Shown here piece by piece: positions 1 to 7,696 of a DNA stretch of 39,107 nt (positions are counted from its first letter, which is position 1; each line of letters begins with the position of its first letter). Under the pieces are notes generated by a model. That model had not been told where the DNA came from, did not search any database, and saw only the letters and a list, made by a program, of their open reading frames with translations. The DNA is from an uncultured Bacteroidales bacterium (lineage in GTDB: Bacteria > Bacteroidota > Bacteroidia > Bacteroidales > UBA4417), in NCBI GenBank assembly GCA_903878265.1, contig CAIRHD010000447.1, forward strand, positions 1 to 39,107, read 5' to 3'. The translations under genes and the position numbers were made by a program.

Positions 1-1088
1 CAAAAGATTTCAGGATTGAGGATACCATTGCAGATGAAGCGGTTGTAATCACCATTTCGCACATGGGATATATGAAACGCACGCCACTTTCGGAATACCG
101 CCGCCAGAGTAGGGGAGGACGTGGTTCGCGAGGTTCGGATATTCGGGATGAGGATTTCCTCGAACATTTGTACATTGCCACAGCACATAATTACATGCTT
201 TTCTTTACCGAAAAAGGTAAGTGCTTCTGGCTAAGGGTATATGAAATTCCTGAAGGTGGAAAAACTTCAAAAGGCAGGGCAATTCAGAATATGCTCAATA
301 TTGAACCCGATGACAAGGTTAGGGCGATCATCAATTTGAAAGACCTGAAAGATGAGGATTATATAAAGAACAATTATATAATTCTTTGTACCAAAAAAGG
401 CACCATCAAAAAAACATCTGTCGAGGCATATTCACGTCCACGGTTAAATGGAATAAACGCAATCAACATCAACGAAGGCGACCAATTACTCGAAGCGCGC
501 CTAACCAACGGAACCAGCGAAGTGCTGATGGCATTGCGCAGTGGCAGGGCAATCCGGTTCAACGAATCTACTGTTCGGCCAATGGGACGCACCACAACAG
601 GGGTAAGGGGGATTACATTAGGCGGTAAAACCGATGAGGTAATTGGCATGATTTGTGTAAACAGCTCCGAAGAATCAATTTTGGTAGTTTCGGAAAAAGG
701 GTATGGCAAACGCTCGGATCTGGACGATTACAGGGTAACCAATAGGGGAGGAAAAGGTGTAAAAACCTTAAATATCACTGAAAAAACCGGCAGCTTGATA
801 GCAATAAAAAATGTAACCGATACCGATGATTTAATGATCATCAACCTATCCGGAATCCTTATACGTATGGGAGTGAGCGATTTGCGGGTGATGGGACGTG
901 CTACGCAAGGGGTGAGGCTGATTAATTTGAAAGATGATGATGGAATAGCTGCCGTAGCAAAAGTTGAATGTGAGATAGAAGAAATTGATGATGCCGAGAT
1001 CGAAGAAAATATGGATATGGATGATACTGGCGATGACAATATCCCAGAGTCGGAAAGCGATTTGCCAAATCAAACAATTGAAGAATAA
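1..1088 (+). CDS. gyrA: DNA gyrase subunit A, C-terminal part (5' end outside window)
   Basis: The reading frame is open from base 3, so this is the 3' part of a longer gene, and the ATG at 63 is internal. GyrA binds and wraps DNA in the A2B2 gyrase that adds negative supercoils. The visible part starts just before the C-terminal beta-pinwheel with ITISHMGYMKR and a GyrA-box-like QSRGGRG. Pinwheel blade repeats follow, such as SGRAIRFNE, GYGKRSDLDDYRVTNRGGKG and GILIRMGVSDLRVMGR. It ends in an acidic tail rich in E and D, common in GyrA. The TPR gene follows after 66 bp. ParC (topoisomerase IV) has a shorter C-terminal domain and lacks this box, so gyrA is favoured. Confidence 0.95.
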   Translation, partial: KDFRIEDTIADEAVVITISHMGYMKRTPLSEYRRQSRGGRGSRGSDIRDEDFLEHLYIATAHNYMLFFTEKGKCFWLRVYEIPEGGKTSKGRAIQNMLNIEPDDKVRAIINLKDLKDEDYIKNNYIILCTKKGTIKKTSVEAYSRPRLNGINAININEGDQLLEARLTNGTSEVLMALRSGRAIRFNESTVRPMGRTTTGVRGITLGGKTDEVIGMICVNSSEESILVVSEKGYGKRSDLDDYRVTNRGGKGVKTLNITEKTGSLIAIKNVTDTDDLMIINLSGILIRMGVSDLRVMGRATQGVRLINLKDDDGIAAVAKVECEIEEIDDAEIEENMDMDDTGDDNIPESESDLPNQTIEE

Positions 1089-1154
1089 ATAATTGATAAA
1101 CAAATAAATAACTCAAACAAAAAAAGTAAATTCAAACTTAAAAAAGTTAAGGAA

Positions 1155-2345
1155 ATGAAAAGAACCCTTGTTTTATTTGCCCTAATTATGCTGGTAAGCG
1201 CAGCTTTCGCACAAATGAAGAAAGATCGCACCTCGGCATACAACTATTGGATGAAAAAAGATTTAGTGAAAGCTAAAGAATTTATTGACAAAGCAGTAGC
1301 CTATCCTGAAGCTGCGACAGATGCTAAAGTTTGGTACTACAAAGGTGGGATTTATCTGGATATTCAGCTTTCCCCTGTAAAAGCAGTACTTGCACCCGAT
1401 GCCATCAATGTTGCCTATGAAGCTTACCAAAAAGCAAAAGTTTTAGATACTAAGGAAGAGTATAAAGGCGATATTGCTGCCCGTTTGGCTGCCATTGGAG
1501 GAGAATTTTTTAACGAAGGCATCTCGTTTTTTCAACAAAACAACTTTGATGGGGCTATGCCGCTCTTCGAAAAAGCGATCAATATCGGCAAAGAAAATCA
1601 AATTATTGATACCTTGGCCAATTATGGATCCGCTTTGTGTTTAGAGAAAAAAGCTGCTGCAGATAAAGCTTTTCTTGATAAAGCGATAGCACAATACCAG
1701 TTTTTGGTTGATATTAAAATGAAAGAAGTGAGCATATATACCTCATTGGCAAATCTTTATAAAGATAAAGGTGATCTTGATAAAGCCTCATCGATAATTA
1801 ACCTCGGCAAAGTTCAATTTCCTGGTAATACAGACCTAATTATAACGGAAGCCAATATGTATATCTCAACCAATAACCATGCAAAAGCAGTTGCTAGCTT
1901 GATGGTTGCAAAAGAGAAAGAACCAAACAATGTTTCGGTTTTATATGCGATTGGCGTAACTTATGATTTGTTGAAAAACGACACTAAGCTTCCAGAGGCT
2001 GAGAGGACAGATTATTTCAACAAGGCAATTTCTTCATACAAAGAGACTATTGCTCTGGATGCTAATTATTTCGATGCATTGTTCAATCTTGGTGCAATTT
2101 ACTTTAATAAAGGTGGCGATGTAATAAACGAGGCGTCAAAACTGCCTTTCAGTGAAGAGGCTAAATTTAATAAGATGACTGAGGAGGGGAATAATTACCT
2201 GAATTTGGCTTTACCTTATTTGGAAAATTGCGAAAAGCTTCAACCAAAAGACAAACCTACGCTTACATCGTTAAAAGAAATTTATATGCGGTTAAAAATG
2301 ACCGAAAAATTTACTGCAATAAGTAGTAAGATAAACGAACTTTAG
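1155..2345 (+). CDS. TPR-repeat protein with signal peptide
   Basis: A 396-aa protein with an N-terminal signal peptide (MKRTLVLFALIMLVSAAFAQ, likely cleaved after AFA), so periplasmic or outer-membrane facing. The rest is helical tetratricopeptide repeats, for example around residues 120-145 (FNEGISFFQQNNFDGAMPLF), 190-215 and 285-310. TPRs mediate protein-protein contacts; the partner cannot be read from sequence. It lies 66 bp after gyrA on the same strand and may be co-transcribed. A strong hairpin just after its stop closes the unit before the dif site. Confidence 0.85.
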   Translation: MKRTLVLFALIMLVSAAFAQMKKDRTSAYNYWMKKDLVKAKEFIDKAVAYPEAATDAKVWYYKGGIYLDIQLSPVKAVLAPDAINVAYEAYQKAKVLDTKEEYKGDIAARLAAIGGEFFNEGISFFQQNNFDGAMPLFEKAINIGKENQIIDTLANYGSALCLEKKAAADKAFLDKAIAQYQFLVDIKMKEVSIYTSLANLYKDKGDLDKASSIINLGKVQFPGNTDLIITEANMYISTNNHAKAVASLMVAKEKEPNNVSVLYAIGVTYDLLKNDTKLPEAERTDYFNKAISSYKETIALDANYFDALFNLGAIYFNKGGDVINEASKLPFSEEAKFNKMTEEGNNYLNLALPYLENCEKLQPKDKPTLTSLKEIYMRLKMTEKFTAISSKINEL

Positions 2346-2365
2346 CAGAGAACAATTTAACAAAC

Positions 2366-2396
2366 TAAGAGAGCCGGAATATAGCGGCTCTCTTAA
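2366..2396 (+). terminator. Hairpin terminator after the TPR gene
   Basis: An 11-bp perfect stem pairs 2366-2376 (TAAGAGAGCCG) with 2385-2395 around an 8-base loop. The following T-run is short and broken (TTAATTTG), so termination may be only moderate. It lies 20 bp after the TPR stop codon and 14 bp before the dif site. Confidence 0.7.
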
Positions 2397-2409
2397 TTTG
2401 CTATTTTCT

Positions 2410-2437
2410 ATTTAACATAATATTAATTATGGGACTT
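2410..2437. other. Chromosomal dif site / attL (XerCD recombination site)
   Basis: The 28-bp layout is a left arm ATTTAACATAA, a 6-bp centre TATTAA and a right arm TTATGGGACTT. The left arm is the exact reverse complement of the XerD arm of E. coli dif (TTATGTTAAAT). The right arm keeps the ATAA next to the centre expected of a XerC arm. Read in E. coli orientation, 21 of 28 bases match by hand count. The centre and right arm recur at 23582-23598, at the other end of the element. After integration this end would carry the chromosomal XerD arm joined to the element-derived XerC arm, giving a complete dif. Confidence 0.85.
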
Positions 2438-2558
2438 TTTGAAAAAGTATATATGTTGAATATCAGATAGTTGCAAATATCAAAGACAACAACAATATAG
2501 GCCGGGCGCAAACAGTTGGACTGACAAATAAAAACCAAAAAATCATAACATACTGATT

Positions 2559-3098
2559 ATGAAAAAAATACATTTGGAAATAATTGTGGAAAAGGATAAA
2601 TCTTCATGTTATATAAATCTGAACAGTTACCGCACTTTTCTAAATTGGGGCATAACCAACTGTTTTTCAGACCGTAAAAAAGCGCGAATCTTCCAAACCC
2701 GCGTAAACACATGGATCAACGATATTTTGCACGAAACCAACCTTATATATGCCGATGTGCTGTATTATTACCGGAAGGCTTGGATGGTGATTGACCGTGA
2801 TACGGAAGTAAAAATATCCCGTTGCTTTTCGCTCTTGGACACTAATTTCAACAAACTTTTGAAAAGCGACTACCGGGGCGCCGATGCTTCTTTTTATGCC
2901 TTAGAGGCTATTGGAAAAATATGCAAGGACTTGATTTACTCTATAGACTTGCTGATAAAATACCGGAAAAGCCGGGGCGAATATGAAACCATGAAGGATT
3001 ATAATTTGATGGTTAGGCAACTTGAAAGGATCATTTCAGAAACAACAGAAAAAACCGATCCAGGTGAACTGGGTCGGCAAATCAAGCGGGTAGATTGA
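2559..3098 (+). CDS. Hypothetical helical protein at the left edge of the element
   Basis: I do not recognise the family. It is a 179-aa soluble protein, mostly helical, without a signal peptide or membrane segment. It has many aromatic and basic residues (VLYYYRKAWMVIDRD around residues 67-81, DLLIKYRKSRGEYE around 132-145). It is one of only a few genes on the plus strand in the element, lies 118 bp inside the left repeat and converges on the long minus-strand operon. That position is typical of cargo genes with their own promoter expressed in the integrated state, but this is inference only. Confidence 0.7.
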   Translation: MKKIHLEIIVEKDKSSCYINLNSYRTFLNWGITNCFSDRKKARIFQTRVNTWINDILHETNLIYADVLYYYRKAWMVIDRDTEVKISRCFSLLDTNFNKLLKSDYRGADASFYALEAIGKICKDLIYSIDLLIKYRKSRGEYETMKDYNLMVRQLERIISETTEKTDPGELGRQIKRVD

Positions 3099-3115
3099 AA
3101 CTAAATGGAACCAGG

Positions 3116-3244
3116 CTATTTTCTTTTAGCCTTTACAATTTGGTAGCCGTGGGGCAATATCATGTTTTGGCCGTGTACCAAAACCTTTAATGCTCTTTTG
3201 TTGAATTTTGGCTTTGCCTTTGCTTTTTTGGCTTTCTTTTTCAT
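3116..3244 (-). CDS. Small very basic protein (42 aa), last gene of the late operon
   Basis: The frame starts with ATG at 3244 and stops with TAG at 3116. The N-terminus is a lysine/alanine tract (MKKKAKKAKAKPKFNKR) followed by HGQNMILPHGYQIVKAKRK. About one third of residues are Lys or Arg, and there are almost no acidic residues. The gene follows the previous one after 21 bp on the same strand, so it is the likely end of the operon. Basic proteins of this size can bind nucleic acid, for example inside virions, but no family match is claimed. It could also be a chance frame. Confidence 0.5.
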   Translation of the reverse strand: MKKKAKKAKAKPKFNKRALKVLVHGQNMILPHGYQIVKAKRK

Positions 3245-3265
3245 GGTAAAAGATTTGATGGTTAG

Positions 3266-3871
3266 TTATTTGATTATTTTGATGTACCTACTATAAACTA
3301 TGTGGTTCGATGGGTTTCGGCATTGTATGGTCTGTATCAATTGCCTTTTGGAGAAAAACCACAACCAAGGATTTAGCCTCTCCCCTTTCGATATTACTTG
3401 TACAAGTGTATCAACACTCGATATTGATAGCCGGGCGGTGTCGTTGGCAAAAGTGCCGGTTACATTATACCAATCATCGCTATACATTATCAGCTTTGTA
3501 GGGTCTGCAATGTTATTTTTTGTAAATATTGTGTCATACAATCGAGTAATAATATCTTTATGCTGTGTGGTTGCTATTTCGGCTACCGATTCCGTTTGTT
3601 TAGGCTTTATTTTGAGTGTTTTCAGCAATGTATTTACATCCGGCAACACATTATCGAGTTCTTTTTTAGTGTACTGCAATACCGGGGTTTTGGCGGTTTC
3701 GTGGCCTTGTTTGTCCTTATAATAAACAAGCTGCTTGGTTAGGTTTTGTTGGCTTGCCAAAATGCGTTTGTAATCCTTTTGTCCTTGTATGTACATGTAA
3801 AGGCTTTTGCCCGTTACCAGCAAAAGGAAAACGGCAATGGTAGAAAATAGGGCAATTTGTTTTAGTTTCAT
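3266..3871 (-). CDS. Inner-membrane-anchored protein with coiled coil, DUF6549-like
   Basis: The start chosen is the ATG at 3871, which overlaps the stop of the upstream gene as ATGA and puts a membrane anchor at the very N-terminus (MKLKQIALFSTIAVFLLLVTG). A frame upstream to 3892 is open but less likely. The 201-aa product then has a short coiled-coil stretch (QQNLTKQLVYYKDKQG) and a beta-rich C-terminal half. The layout resembles proteins annotated as DUF6549 in Bacteroidota phages, recalled from memory and not verified. Paired with the next small membrane coiled-coil gene, it might be a spanin or lysis accessory protein. Confidence 0.65.
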   Translation of the reverse strand: MKLKQIALFSTIAVFLLLVTGKSLYMYIQGQKDYKRILASQQNLTKQLVYYKDKQGHETAKTPVLQYTKKELDNVLPDVNTLLKTLKIKPKQTESVAEIATTQHKDIITRLYDTIFTKNNIADPTKLIMYSDDWYNVTGTFANDTARLSISSVDTLVQVISKGERLNPWLWFFSKRQLIQTIQCRNPSNHIVYSRYIKIIK

Positions 3872-4116
3872 GCTTTCAGTCGGTTTTTGCATTCAATTCG
3901 CTTGCATTCTTTGGTTTCTAAGTCGCTAATACGGCGTTCAAGCTCCACAATCTGCAACTTAAATTCTATCCTGATTTTTTCGTTCGACTCCTGCCAAAAG
4001 TTCTCCATCTTGCTATACGCATCAACTTTGGCGGTCATGCTGGTATAACGTATGCTGATAATAGCGAACAATCCGCCACCGGTAATAAATGCAATTGCGG
4101 TTTGTATATACTCCAT
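3868..4116 (-). CDS. Small membrane protein with coiled coil
   Basis: An 82-aa protein with an N-terminal membrane segment (residues 4-23, containing IAFITGGGLFAIISI). A heptad-like coiled coil follows (residues 40-75, with RIEFKLQIVELERRISDLE). The C-terminus is short, basic and cysteine-containing (KECKRIECKNR). It overlaps the next gene by an ATGA junction. An anchored coiled coil near a predicted peptidoglycan hydrolase would fit a lysis or spanin-like role, but no family is recognised. Confidence 0.7.
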   Translation of the reverse strand: MEYIQTAIAFITGGGLFAIISIRYTSMTAKVDAYSKMENFWQESNEKIRIEFKLQIVELERRISDLETKECKRIECKNRLKA

Positions 4117-4120
4117 GTGT

Positions 4121-4543
4121 TTATGATATTGGTATATTACCGGTTAAGCAATCGGCTTCTATTGCAAGCCTCAAATCTTTTCTTTGTTGCAAAAAATCGA
4201 GGTATTTTTGTTTCTTGCCGATTACTTCTAAACCTATGTTTGCAGCATTGTAATCGTTTTGTAGTTTTTGCTCGTAGGCATTATCGTACAATTCGGCCAA
4301 CAGAGTGGCGAAAATCGTGTTGGCGGTAACAGGATAGGGAACGCACAAACTATCGAATAAAAAACCTTGCTTTGTAATTGTACTGGTGATAGTTTGTTTT
4401 GTTACAACATCAAATGTTTTGACAATAAAATCTTTTGATGAAGCAAGGATGTTAAAATTGTAAACTGTTTGCTTCATTGTAGGTTCGTCAACGAACGTGA
4501 TAGGTTGAACTACATTGAATATGTTTTTGAACAGGTTTTTCAT
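4121..4543 (-). CDS. Hypothetical protein downstream of the repeat protein
   Basis: A 140-aa soluble protein without a signal peptide. The first half is beta-prone (QTVYNFNILASSKDFIVKTF, around residues 25-44) and the second is helical (KKQKYLDFLQQRKDLRLAIEA). I recognise no family. It follows the BspA-like repeat gene after 7 bp, so it belongs to the receptor-binding block and may be an assembly helper or a small virion protein. Confidence 0.7.
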   Translation of the reverse strand: MKNLFKNIFNVVQPITFVDEPTMKQTVYNFNILASSKDFIVKTFDVVTKQTITSTITKQGFLFDSLCVPYPVTANTIFATLLAELYDNAYEQKLQNDYNAANIGLEVIGKKQKYLDFLQQRKDLRLAIEADCLTGNIPIS

Positions 4544-4550
4544 ATTTATT

Positions 4551-5777
4551 TTATGTGTTAATTACGGTTACATCATTATCTGTTATTAATACTGCAATAT
4601 CGTCATCGCTCATTGATGCAAGAGGGATTGTTAAAGTAAATGTTTGTGAATCAATGCCTGAAAAGACACCATTACTGCCGGCTGTAGTACCTACTGTTAT
4701 GAGTGCTGGCAATGAAATAGCACCGCTGAATGTTGCACTACTAAAACATGCATCACCTGCTGCTGTGAGTGCTGGCAATGAAATAGCACCTCTGAATATG
4801 GAACCCCAAAAACATTGATAACCTAATGATAAGGCGACTGGTAAAGAAACATCTCCGTCAAATAAGCAATAATTAAAACAGCCTTCACCTACAGTTAAGA
4901 CATTTGGAAATGATGCAGCACCTTGAAATAATGACTCCGCAAAAACGTAGTCATCGATTGCTTCTAATGCTGAAAATGAAACATCTCTGTCAAAATATGT
5001 TAGATAGAAACATCTATCACCTGCTGATACGAGGGATGGAAAAGAAACATCTCCGACAAAATGGGAATTGTTGAAACACCATTCACTTGCTGATACGAGG
5101 GATGGGAAAGAAACATCTCCGTTAAATTGGGAATTGTTGAAACACAATTCACTTGCAGTTAATAGACTTAGGAATGAAGTAGATTTATTAAATATGCAAT
5201 TTGAAAAAGCCATATAACCGACATCTGTCACTCCAGATAACGAGACATTTTCAAATGTGATATAATAGAACACTCCAAGGCCAATCGATGTAATACACAT
5301 GATGTTATCAATTATGGATTTAAGTATAGTGCAATTATTAAATATACTATCTGCCAAGTGTATATTAGAGCCACCGAATAGACTAACTGTAAAAGTGGTT
5401 ACTTGATAAGTAATTTCATTAAATACAGTACCATTTGTAGGCAAATCAAAAAACGTGTTCCAACTCGACAGCGAATTAGCGGCACCACCTATAAAGGTAG
5501 ATGGGTCTTCGGTGAATACTAAAGACAAATAGCCATAATTGGATTGACGGCTAATGGCTTGAGGTAATGATTCGTTCAAAAAAAGACAATCAGATATAGG
5601 AACCATGATATATTTTGATTCCTTTATTTGGTATCTTACGGACAAATCTAATTGTAAAGCTGCAACCAAAGCTTTAAATTCATCAATTGTTACAACTATA
5701 TAATTTGGAAGAATTGTTTTTAAAGCACTAATTGTTTGTGGACTAAATTCTGATGGTTTTTTACCTGTTATGCTCAT
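4551..5777 (-). CDS. BspA-like (LRR_5-type) repeat protein, candidate receptor-binding protein
   Basis: A 408-aa protein. The first 170 residues are non-repetitive; the rest has about eight tandem 22-residue repeats. Typical units are ASEWCFNNSHF and AGDACFSSATF, each followed by a G-x-x-S-x-P-x-L pattern. This is the style of BspA/LRR_5 leucine-rich-like repeats known from bacterial surface adhesins. No signal peptide is seen, which fits a virion protein rather than a host surface protein. It sits at the end of the virion operon, where host-recognition genes are often found. The N-terminal region may attach it to the particle. The role as spike or fibre is inference. Confidence 0.75.
   Translation of the reverse strand: MSITGKKPSEFSPQTISALKTILPNYIVVTIDEFKALVAALQLDLSVRYQIKESKYIMVPISDCLFLNESLPQAISRQSNYGYLSLVFTEDPSTFIGGAANSLSSWNTFFDLPTNGTVFNEITYQVTTFTVSLFGGSNIHLADSIFNNCTILKSIIDNIMCITSIGLGVFYYITFENVSLSGVTDVGYMAFSNCIFNKSTSFLSLLTASELCFNNSQFNGDVSFPSLVSASEWCFNNSHFVGDVSFPSLVSAGDRCFYLTYFDRDVSFSALEAIDDYVFAESLFQGAASFPNVLTVGEGCFNYCLFDGDVSLPVALSLGYQCFWGSIFRGAISLPALTAAGDACFSSATFSGAISLPALITVGTTAGSNGVFSGIDSQTFTLTIPLASMSDDDIAVLITDNDVTVINT
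4698..5160. repeat. 66-bp tandem repeats inside the BspA-like gene
   Basis: The DNA repeats with a 66-bp period. The copies around 5027-5092 and 5093-5158 are nearly identical; both contain GATACGAGGGATGG and GGGAATTGTTGAAACAC. A second close pair is at about 4698-4730 and 4764-4796 (GAGTGCTGGCAATGAAATAG in both). Such identity suggests recent duplication and would allow unit number to change by recombination or slippage. Confidence 0.8.
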
Positions 5778-5778
5778 T

Positions 5779-5994
5779 TTAACCTCCTATTGTTTCAAGT
5801 TGTAAGTAATTGTTTGCATTATCCTCTTCTACCATGTAAAATAGGCCATCCTCGGTAAGCATTGCATCAATAATCACGATGTTATTTCGCTTCCTATACT
5901 TCCCCAACAAAAAATCAACCATACCAAAACCGGCTGTTGCATTATCCGTTTTTCTGTATGAGCAAAATATTTTATCAACGTAAGCCTGTGCCAT
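5779..5994 (-). CDS. Small protein sharing a module with the FISUMP protein C-terminus
   Basis: A 71-aa soluble protein. Its first half (AQAYVDKIFCSYRKTDN and GFGMVDFLLGKYRKRN) resembles the end of the upstream protein (SQAYIPYKVDKILGQLRTV and GRNDVLLGAYRVGE), so it looks like a duplicated module. The second half is beta-prone (VIIDAMLTEDGLFYMVEEDN). It lies 14 bp after the FISUMP gene and 1 bp before the BspA-like gene, in a candidate host-recognition cassette. Its function is unknown; a connector or adaptor is possible. Confidence 0.7.
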   Translation of the reverse strand: MAQAYVDKIFCSYRKTDNATAGFGMVDFLLGKYRKRNNIVIIDAMLTEDGLFYMVEEDNANNYLQLETIGG

Positions 5995-6008
5995 GTTTAA
6001 CTTTTTTT

Positions 6009-6905
6009 TTACTCACCAACCCTATACGCACCCAGTAACACATCGTTTCGGCCAAAAGTGCCAACACCGCCCACTGTCCTGAGCTGGCCTAAAATCTTAT
6101 CAACTTTATATGGTATATACGCTTGTGAAAATGCGTTGTTTATATCATTGTTGTAGTAACACATTGCACCGGTAGTGAGTGCGGCCCAAGCTGTGTTGTC
6201 GGTTACTATTGGTATTAGGCTGCCATCGCGGTATTTAGTTTCACAAAGGTTCTCAGCCAGCCATACTTGTATGCCAATTTTAACGGTTGCATATTGTTTT
6301 CCATCGTTGCCGGTGTAGCTCCCCCCATAATAGCCATCTGGCAATAACAAATCATCTGCTGTTGGGGCGTTTTTCAATACTCTTGCAGTTCCGCCGTTAT
6401 TGTAATTAAATGCCCATCCAATATTAAACCAAGTTCTGCCAGAAACAAGCTGTACATAATGGTAATTTCCATAACCGGCATCGCTACATGTTATCAAATT
6501 ACAGTTTTTATTCATGTCGGCAAAATCGCCACCCGTGTACGTCCTGGTTCCTGATCCTGTCGCATTAAAATTAAATTGGTTAACTGCCCCATCATTGGGC
6601 GGAACCCAATAATCGAATCCGGTTTGTTTTAATTTGCCACCACCCAGGAAACCGCCAATATATAGGCTTAAATATTGGTAGTCTGTTATAGCTGGCACCC
6701 TCCAGCCTGTTGCAGCTATCCCCCTCGCATCCGTTACGGAATAAAAATTGTATAAAGCCCCATACTTTGCTAATAAAGATGTTGTATCAACCTCCCGGAA
6801 CTTACAAAGCAAAATATCGGTTTTACCAGGCACATCAAAACACTTTGAAACTGTAAGTGTAGGAGGTGCGGTTATTCCATACCAAATTATACGCGCAAGT
6901 ACCAT
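6009..6905 (-). CDS. FISUMP-domain protein, candidate virion spike or fibre
   Basis: A 298-aa protein whose centre and C-terminal half look like the Fibrobacter succinogenes major paralogous (FISUMP) domain: GALYNFYSVTDARGIAATGWRVP near residue 48 onward and VWLAENLCETKYRDGS near residues 217-232. The fold is common in extracellular Bacteroidota proteins and in phage receptor-binding proteins. The N-terminus carries a short DILLCKF motif echoed at the C-terminus (DVLLGAYR). The ATG at 6905 lies 70 bp inside the previous gene in another frame, so the true start may be later. There is no signal peptide. Spike function is inferred from context. Confidence 0.75.
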   Translation of the reverse strand: MVLARIIWYGITAPPTLTVSKCFDVPGKTDILLCKFREVDTTSLLAKYGALYNFYSVTDARGIAATGWRVPAITDYQYLSLYIGGFLGGGKLKQTGFDYWVPPNDGAVNQFNFNATGSGTRTYTGGDFADMNKNCNLITCSDAGYGNYHYVQLVSGRTWFNIGWAFNYNNGGTARVLKNAPTADDLLLPDGYYGGSYTGNDGKQYATVKIGIQVWLAENLCETKYRDGSLIPIVTDNTAWAALTTGAMCYYNNDINNAFSQAYIPYKVDKILGQLRTVGGVGTFGRNDVLLGAYRVGE

Positions 6906-7140
6906 AAGCCCATTTAAAAGTAGTAACGGTGCCGGTTGTGGTGTTTACGGTTATCTTCATAATACTCCAATTGTCAGAAGCTTCGGTGGTAATAAACTCG
7001 CTTGCCCGCCCTGAAGGCTTGGGATCGCAAAAGCCGAAATATATCTCAGTTGCCGAAGCTTCGTCAATTATATCGGCAGCGGCCTTTAACTGGTCTATCA
7101 TGCCAGTAGCGGCAAATGGTGGCAAAATTGTATTGGCCAT
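6835..7140 (-). CDS. Hypothetical beta-rich virion-block protein
   Basis: A 101-aa soluble protein with a short helical start (IDQLKAAADIIDEASATEIY) and a beta-rich remainder (TVNTTTGTVTTFKWAYGTCA). No family is recognised. It overlaps the FISUMP gene by 71 bp in another frame and follows a 26-residue membrane peptide gene by 2 bp. Its position just upstream of the FISUMP gene suggests a particle-proximal adaptor or trimerisation piece for that protein. Confidence 0.65.
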   Translation of the reverse strand: MANTILPPFAATGMIDQLKAAADIIDEASATEIYFGFCDPKPSGRASEFITTEASDNWSIMKITVNTTTGTVTTFKWAYGTCAYNLVWNNRTSYTYSFKVF

Positions 7141-7142
7141 AA

Positions 7143-7223
7143 TCAGTATTTTATTGCTGTGTACAAATACCAGGCACCAATAACAAGTATCAGCGCGGCG
7201 GCGGTTATTTTAAGTGTTTTCAT
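7143..7223 (-). CDS. 26-aa single-pass membrane peptide
   Basis: The frame starts with ATG at 7223, overlapping the end of the glucosaminidase gene by 4 bp, and stops with TGA at 7143. The product is almost entirely one membrane helix (ITAAALILVIGAWYLYTAI). The tight spacing on both sides (4-bp overlap, 2-bp gap) supports a real gene despite its size. It could be a virion membrane peptide or a holin-like factor next to the peptidoglycan hydrolase. Confidence 0.6.
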   Translation of the reverse strand: MKTLKITAAALILVIGAWYLYTAIKY

Positions 7224-7696
7224 GGTTTTTTTTTTACGTCCAAGCGTTTCAGGTTGTGGCTTTTAATAATGCTTACAAGGCTTTGCGCATAATTGGGATC
7301 GGTGGCATAACCGGCGGCTTGCAAGGCGGCGGCTTGCGCTTCGGGCGTGGTGGCCGAAAAAACCCCTGCTTTTGAGTATCGGCTGTTTTGTTGCAAAAAA
7401 TAAGAATGATCGCGGATGCTGTCCGCCAAGGTTGTGTAAAACCTAAATTTTAAATCGTATTGCCCCGATATGCCGTCAACAACTTCCCGTGTATTACTGC
7501 TAACCGCGCTACCCTTCCAATATGGCGAGTGTGCGCCGCTGGCCTTTATGCCAAACATATTGTTGCCTACAACGCTTTTGCCCCACCCGGTTTCGAGTGC
7601 CGCTTGTGCCATCTTTACACTGGGGAAAATGGACGATCCGGCACAGGCTTCTATAACGGCGTTTTCGTAAGTGGATATAAATTGGGATGGTGTCAT
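7220..7696 (-). CDS. Mannosyl-glycoprotein endo-beta-N-acetylglucosaminidase (GH73, FlgJ-like), phage lysin
   Basis: A 158-aa single-domain GH73 glucosaminidase that cleaves the glycan chain of peptidoglycan. The family signature is clear: KMAQAALETGWGKS, with Glu35 as likely catalytic residue, then NNMFGIKA and a C-terminal ATDPNYAQSLVSIIK typical of FlgJ-like lysozymes. It has no signal peptide or anchor, so it would need a holin, or act from the virion. It overlaps its neighbours by 4 bp on each side within the small-membrane-protein operon. It could be an endolysin or a virion-associated entry enzyme; both use the same fold. Confidence 0.9.
   Translation of the reverse strand: MTPSQFISTYENAVIEACAGSSIFPSVKMAQAALETGWGKSVVGNNMFGIKASGAHSPYWKGSAVSSNTREVVDGISGQYDLKFRFYTTLADSIRDHSYFLQQNSRYSKAGVFSATTPEAQAAALQAAGYATDPNYAQSLVSIIKSHNLKRLDVKKKP

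Noticed and set aside
4555-4818. Plus-strand open frame across the BspA-like repeats
   Set aside because: Mirror of the repeat DNA on the other strand; no signals.
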